A stretch of DNA of 6,080 nucleotides from Chlamydiia bacterium (lineage in GTDB: Bacteria; Chlamydiota; Chlamydiia; Chlamydiales; SM23-39). Below the pieces are notes generated by a model. It did no database searches. It was given only the letters and a program-made list of their open reading frames with translations, and was not told where the DNA came from. Within the stretch, counting starts at the first letter, position 1. Each line of letters begins with the position of its first letter. The stretch is taken from the NCBI GenBank assembly GCA_016194825.1, contig JACQAR010000074.1, positions 1-6,080 of the forward strand, written 5' to 3'. Position numbers and translations under genes: made by a program. This document shows positions 5,106 to 6,080 of this stretch, one piece after another.

Positions 5106-6080
5106 ACAATTTCCGATTTTCCAGCACCATCCGCAACTCGTCTATTTAGATAGTGCGGCCACCGCCCATAAACCTTATTCGGTGATTGAAGCGCTGAACC
5201 ATTTTTACTCTGTCGACTATGCGACTGTGCACCGCTCTGCCTATCGATCCTCGATCCGAGCAACCGAAAAATACCATGCAGCGCGTGAGGCCGTGCGTCA
5301 ATTTCTCCATGCTGAGACAGCAGAAGAAATTGTCTTTACCCGCGGCACTACCGATTCAATCAATCTCATCGCCCGTGCCTTTCCCTTTGCAGCCGGAGAT
5401 GAGATCCTCATCTCAGAAATGGAGCACCACTCCAATATCGTTCCCTGGCAAATGGCTGCGGAAAGGACAAAAGCGGTTTTACGCTGGATCCCCGCCAATA
5501 AAGAAGGCATTTTAAATTGGCAGCCGTACATTAACTCCAAAACGAAGCTCATTGCCCTGGCCCATGTCTCCAATGTAACCGGTGTGATCCATCCCATTGC
5601 CCAAATTGCCCAGGCCGCCAAAGCAGTCGGCGCCTGCTTGGTCATCGATGGAGCGCAGGCAGCTCCTCATCTCCCGATAGATGTCGTACAGCTCGGATGC
5701 GATTTTTATGCCTTCTCAGGGCACAAATGCTATGGCCCCACAGGCATTGGCATTTTGTATGGCAGAAAAGAGCGACTCGAGGCATTGCCTCCTCTATATG
5801 GGGGCGGCGATATGATCGAAACCGTGGCGATGGAAAATACTTCTTACCAAAAACCTCCCCTTCGCTTTGAGGCCGGAACACCCATCATCGCCTCTGCCAT
5901 CGGGCTAGAGGCGGCGCTTCGTTTCATTGAGGGGTGCGGGCGCGAAGAGATCGCCAAACACGAGCGATCTCTCCGAGAAGAAGCAGAGCATGCTTTAGCC
6001 GCCATCCCAGGCCTCCAGATCCTGGGTCGCTCTCCCCAGAAAGGAGCCATCGTCACTTTTCACATGGCAGGCATCCACCC
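5092..6080 (+). CDS. sufS: SufS, PLP-dependent cysteine desulfurase (partial, runs off right edge)
   Basis: The frame is open from ATG at 5092 to the window end, giving 329 residues of an expected ~400. SufS converts cysteine to alanine and passes the persulfide sulfur to SufB, usually through SufE or SufU. Class-V aminotransferase motifs are plain: YLDSAATAHKP (18-28), VHRSAY, TRGTTDSINL (R84-T87), EMEHHSNIVPWQ (109-120, PLP-stacking H113), VIDGAQAAPH (D186, Q189), FSGHKCYGPTGIGILYG with the Schiff-base lysine K212, and RFEAGTP (258-264). D186, Q189 and K212 map to E. coli D200, Q203 and K226, so this N-terminus is 14 residues shorter. The catalytic cysteine loop (RTGHHCA in E. coli) lies beyond the window. 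AAGG at 5080-5083, eight bases before the ATG, supports the start, inside the end of sufD. Confidence 0.95.
   Translation, partial: MSWREQFPIFQHHPQLVYLDSAATAHKPYSVIEALNHFYSVDYATVHRSAYRSSIRATEKYHAAREAVRQFLHAETAEEIVFTRGTTDSINLIARAFPFAAGDEILISEMEHHSNIVPWQMAAERTKAVLRWIPANKEGILNWQPYINSKTKLIALAHVSNVTGVIHPIAQIAQAAKAVGACLVIDGAQAAPHLPIDVVQLGCDFYAFSGHKCYGPTGIGILYGRKERLEALPPLYGGGDMIETVAMENTSYQKPPLRFEAGTPIIASAIGLEAALRFIEGCGREEIAKHERSLREEAEHALAAIPGLQILGRSPQKGAIVTFHMAGIH

Noticed and set aside
5219..5515. Plus-strand frame of 98 codons and minus-strand frames at 5298-5645, 5642-5881 and 5844-6056
   Set aside because: The open sufS frame from 5092 to the window end carries the PLP-binding and other family motifs; these are shadows.
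1..6080. tRNA, rRNA, CRISPR array, insertion sequence, riboswitch or phage genes
   Set aside because: No cloverleaf-like segments, regularly spaced repeats, transposase motifs or long structured leaders were seen; the only gaps between genes are short.

Overview
The window holds a complete sufB-sufC-sufD block and the first 329 codons of sufS. Together these encode the SUF iron-sulfur cluster assembly machinery. Upstream of it lie an AAA+ ATPase of the AAA_14/DUF4143 type, a short orphan gene on the opposite strand, and the first codons of a probable exported protein at the left edge. The gene order sufBCDS and the SufB N-terminus (PYGFV...PKGL...SAKK) resemble what I recall of Chlamydiae, for example the C. 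trachomatis CT684-CT687 cluster. An environmental chlamydia is therefore my best guess, at moderate confidence. Cyanobacteria and other lineages also carry sufBCDS, and no 16S rRNA or other marker is present to settle it.

Layout, left to right. Positions 1-41 (minus) are the start of an exported-protein gene behind a strong GGAGG ribosome binding site. Positions 72-365 (minus) encode a 97-residue protein I do not recognise. Positions 366-519 are a very AT-rich divergent intergenic region with candidate promoters on both strands and a 26-bp imperfect palindrome. Positions 520-1686 (plus) encode the AAA_14/DUF4143 ATPase with a PD-(D/E)XK-like C-terminal region. Positions 1687-1753 are a short spacer with a near-consensus sigma70-type promoter. 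Positions 1754-5105 carry sufB, sufC and sufD, joined by TAATG junctions. SufS starts at 5092, overlaps sufD by 14 bases and runs off the right edge.

In the SUF system, SufS takes sulfur from cysteine. SufB and SufD form the scaffold on which the cluster is built, and the SufC ATPase drives the conformational change needed for assembly. All the key catalytic residues I could place are present, so the operon looks functional. The suf genes look like ordinary housekeeping genes. The accessory part is the AT-rich left third, with an ATPase of unclear role flanked by short AT-rich repeats.

I found no clear new biological system. The points most worth checking are a possible leaderless sufB transcript, the palindromic divergent promoter region, and the unrecognised small gene with its exported neighbour.
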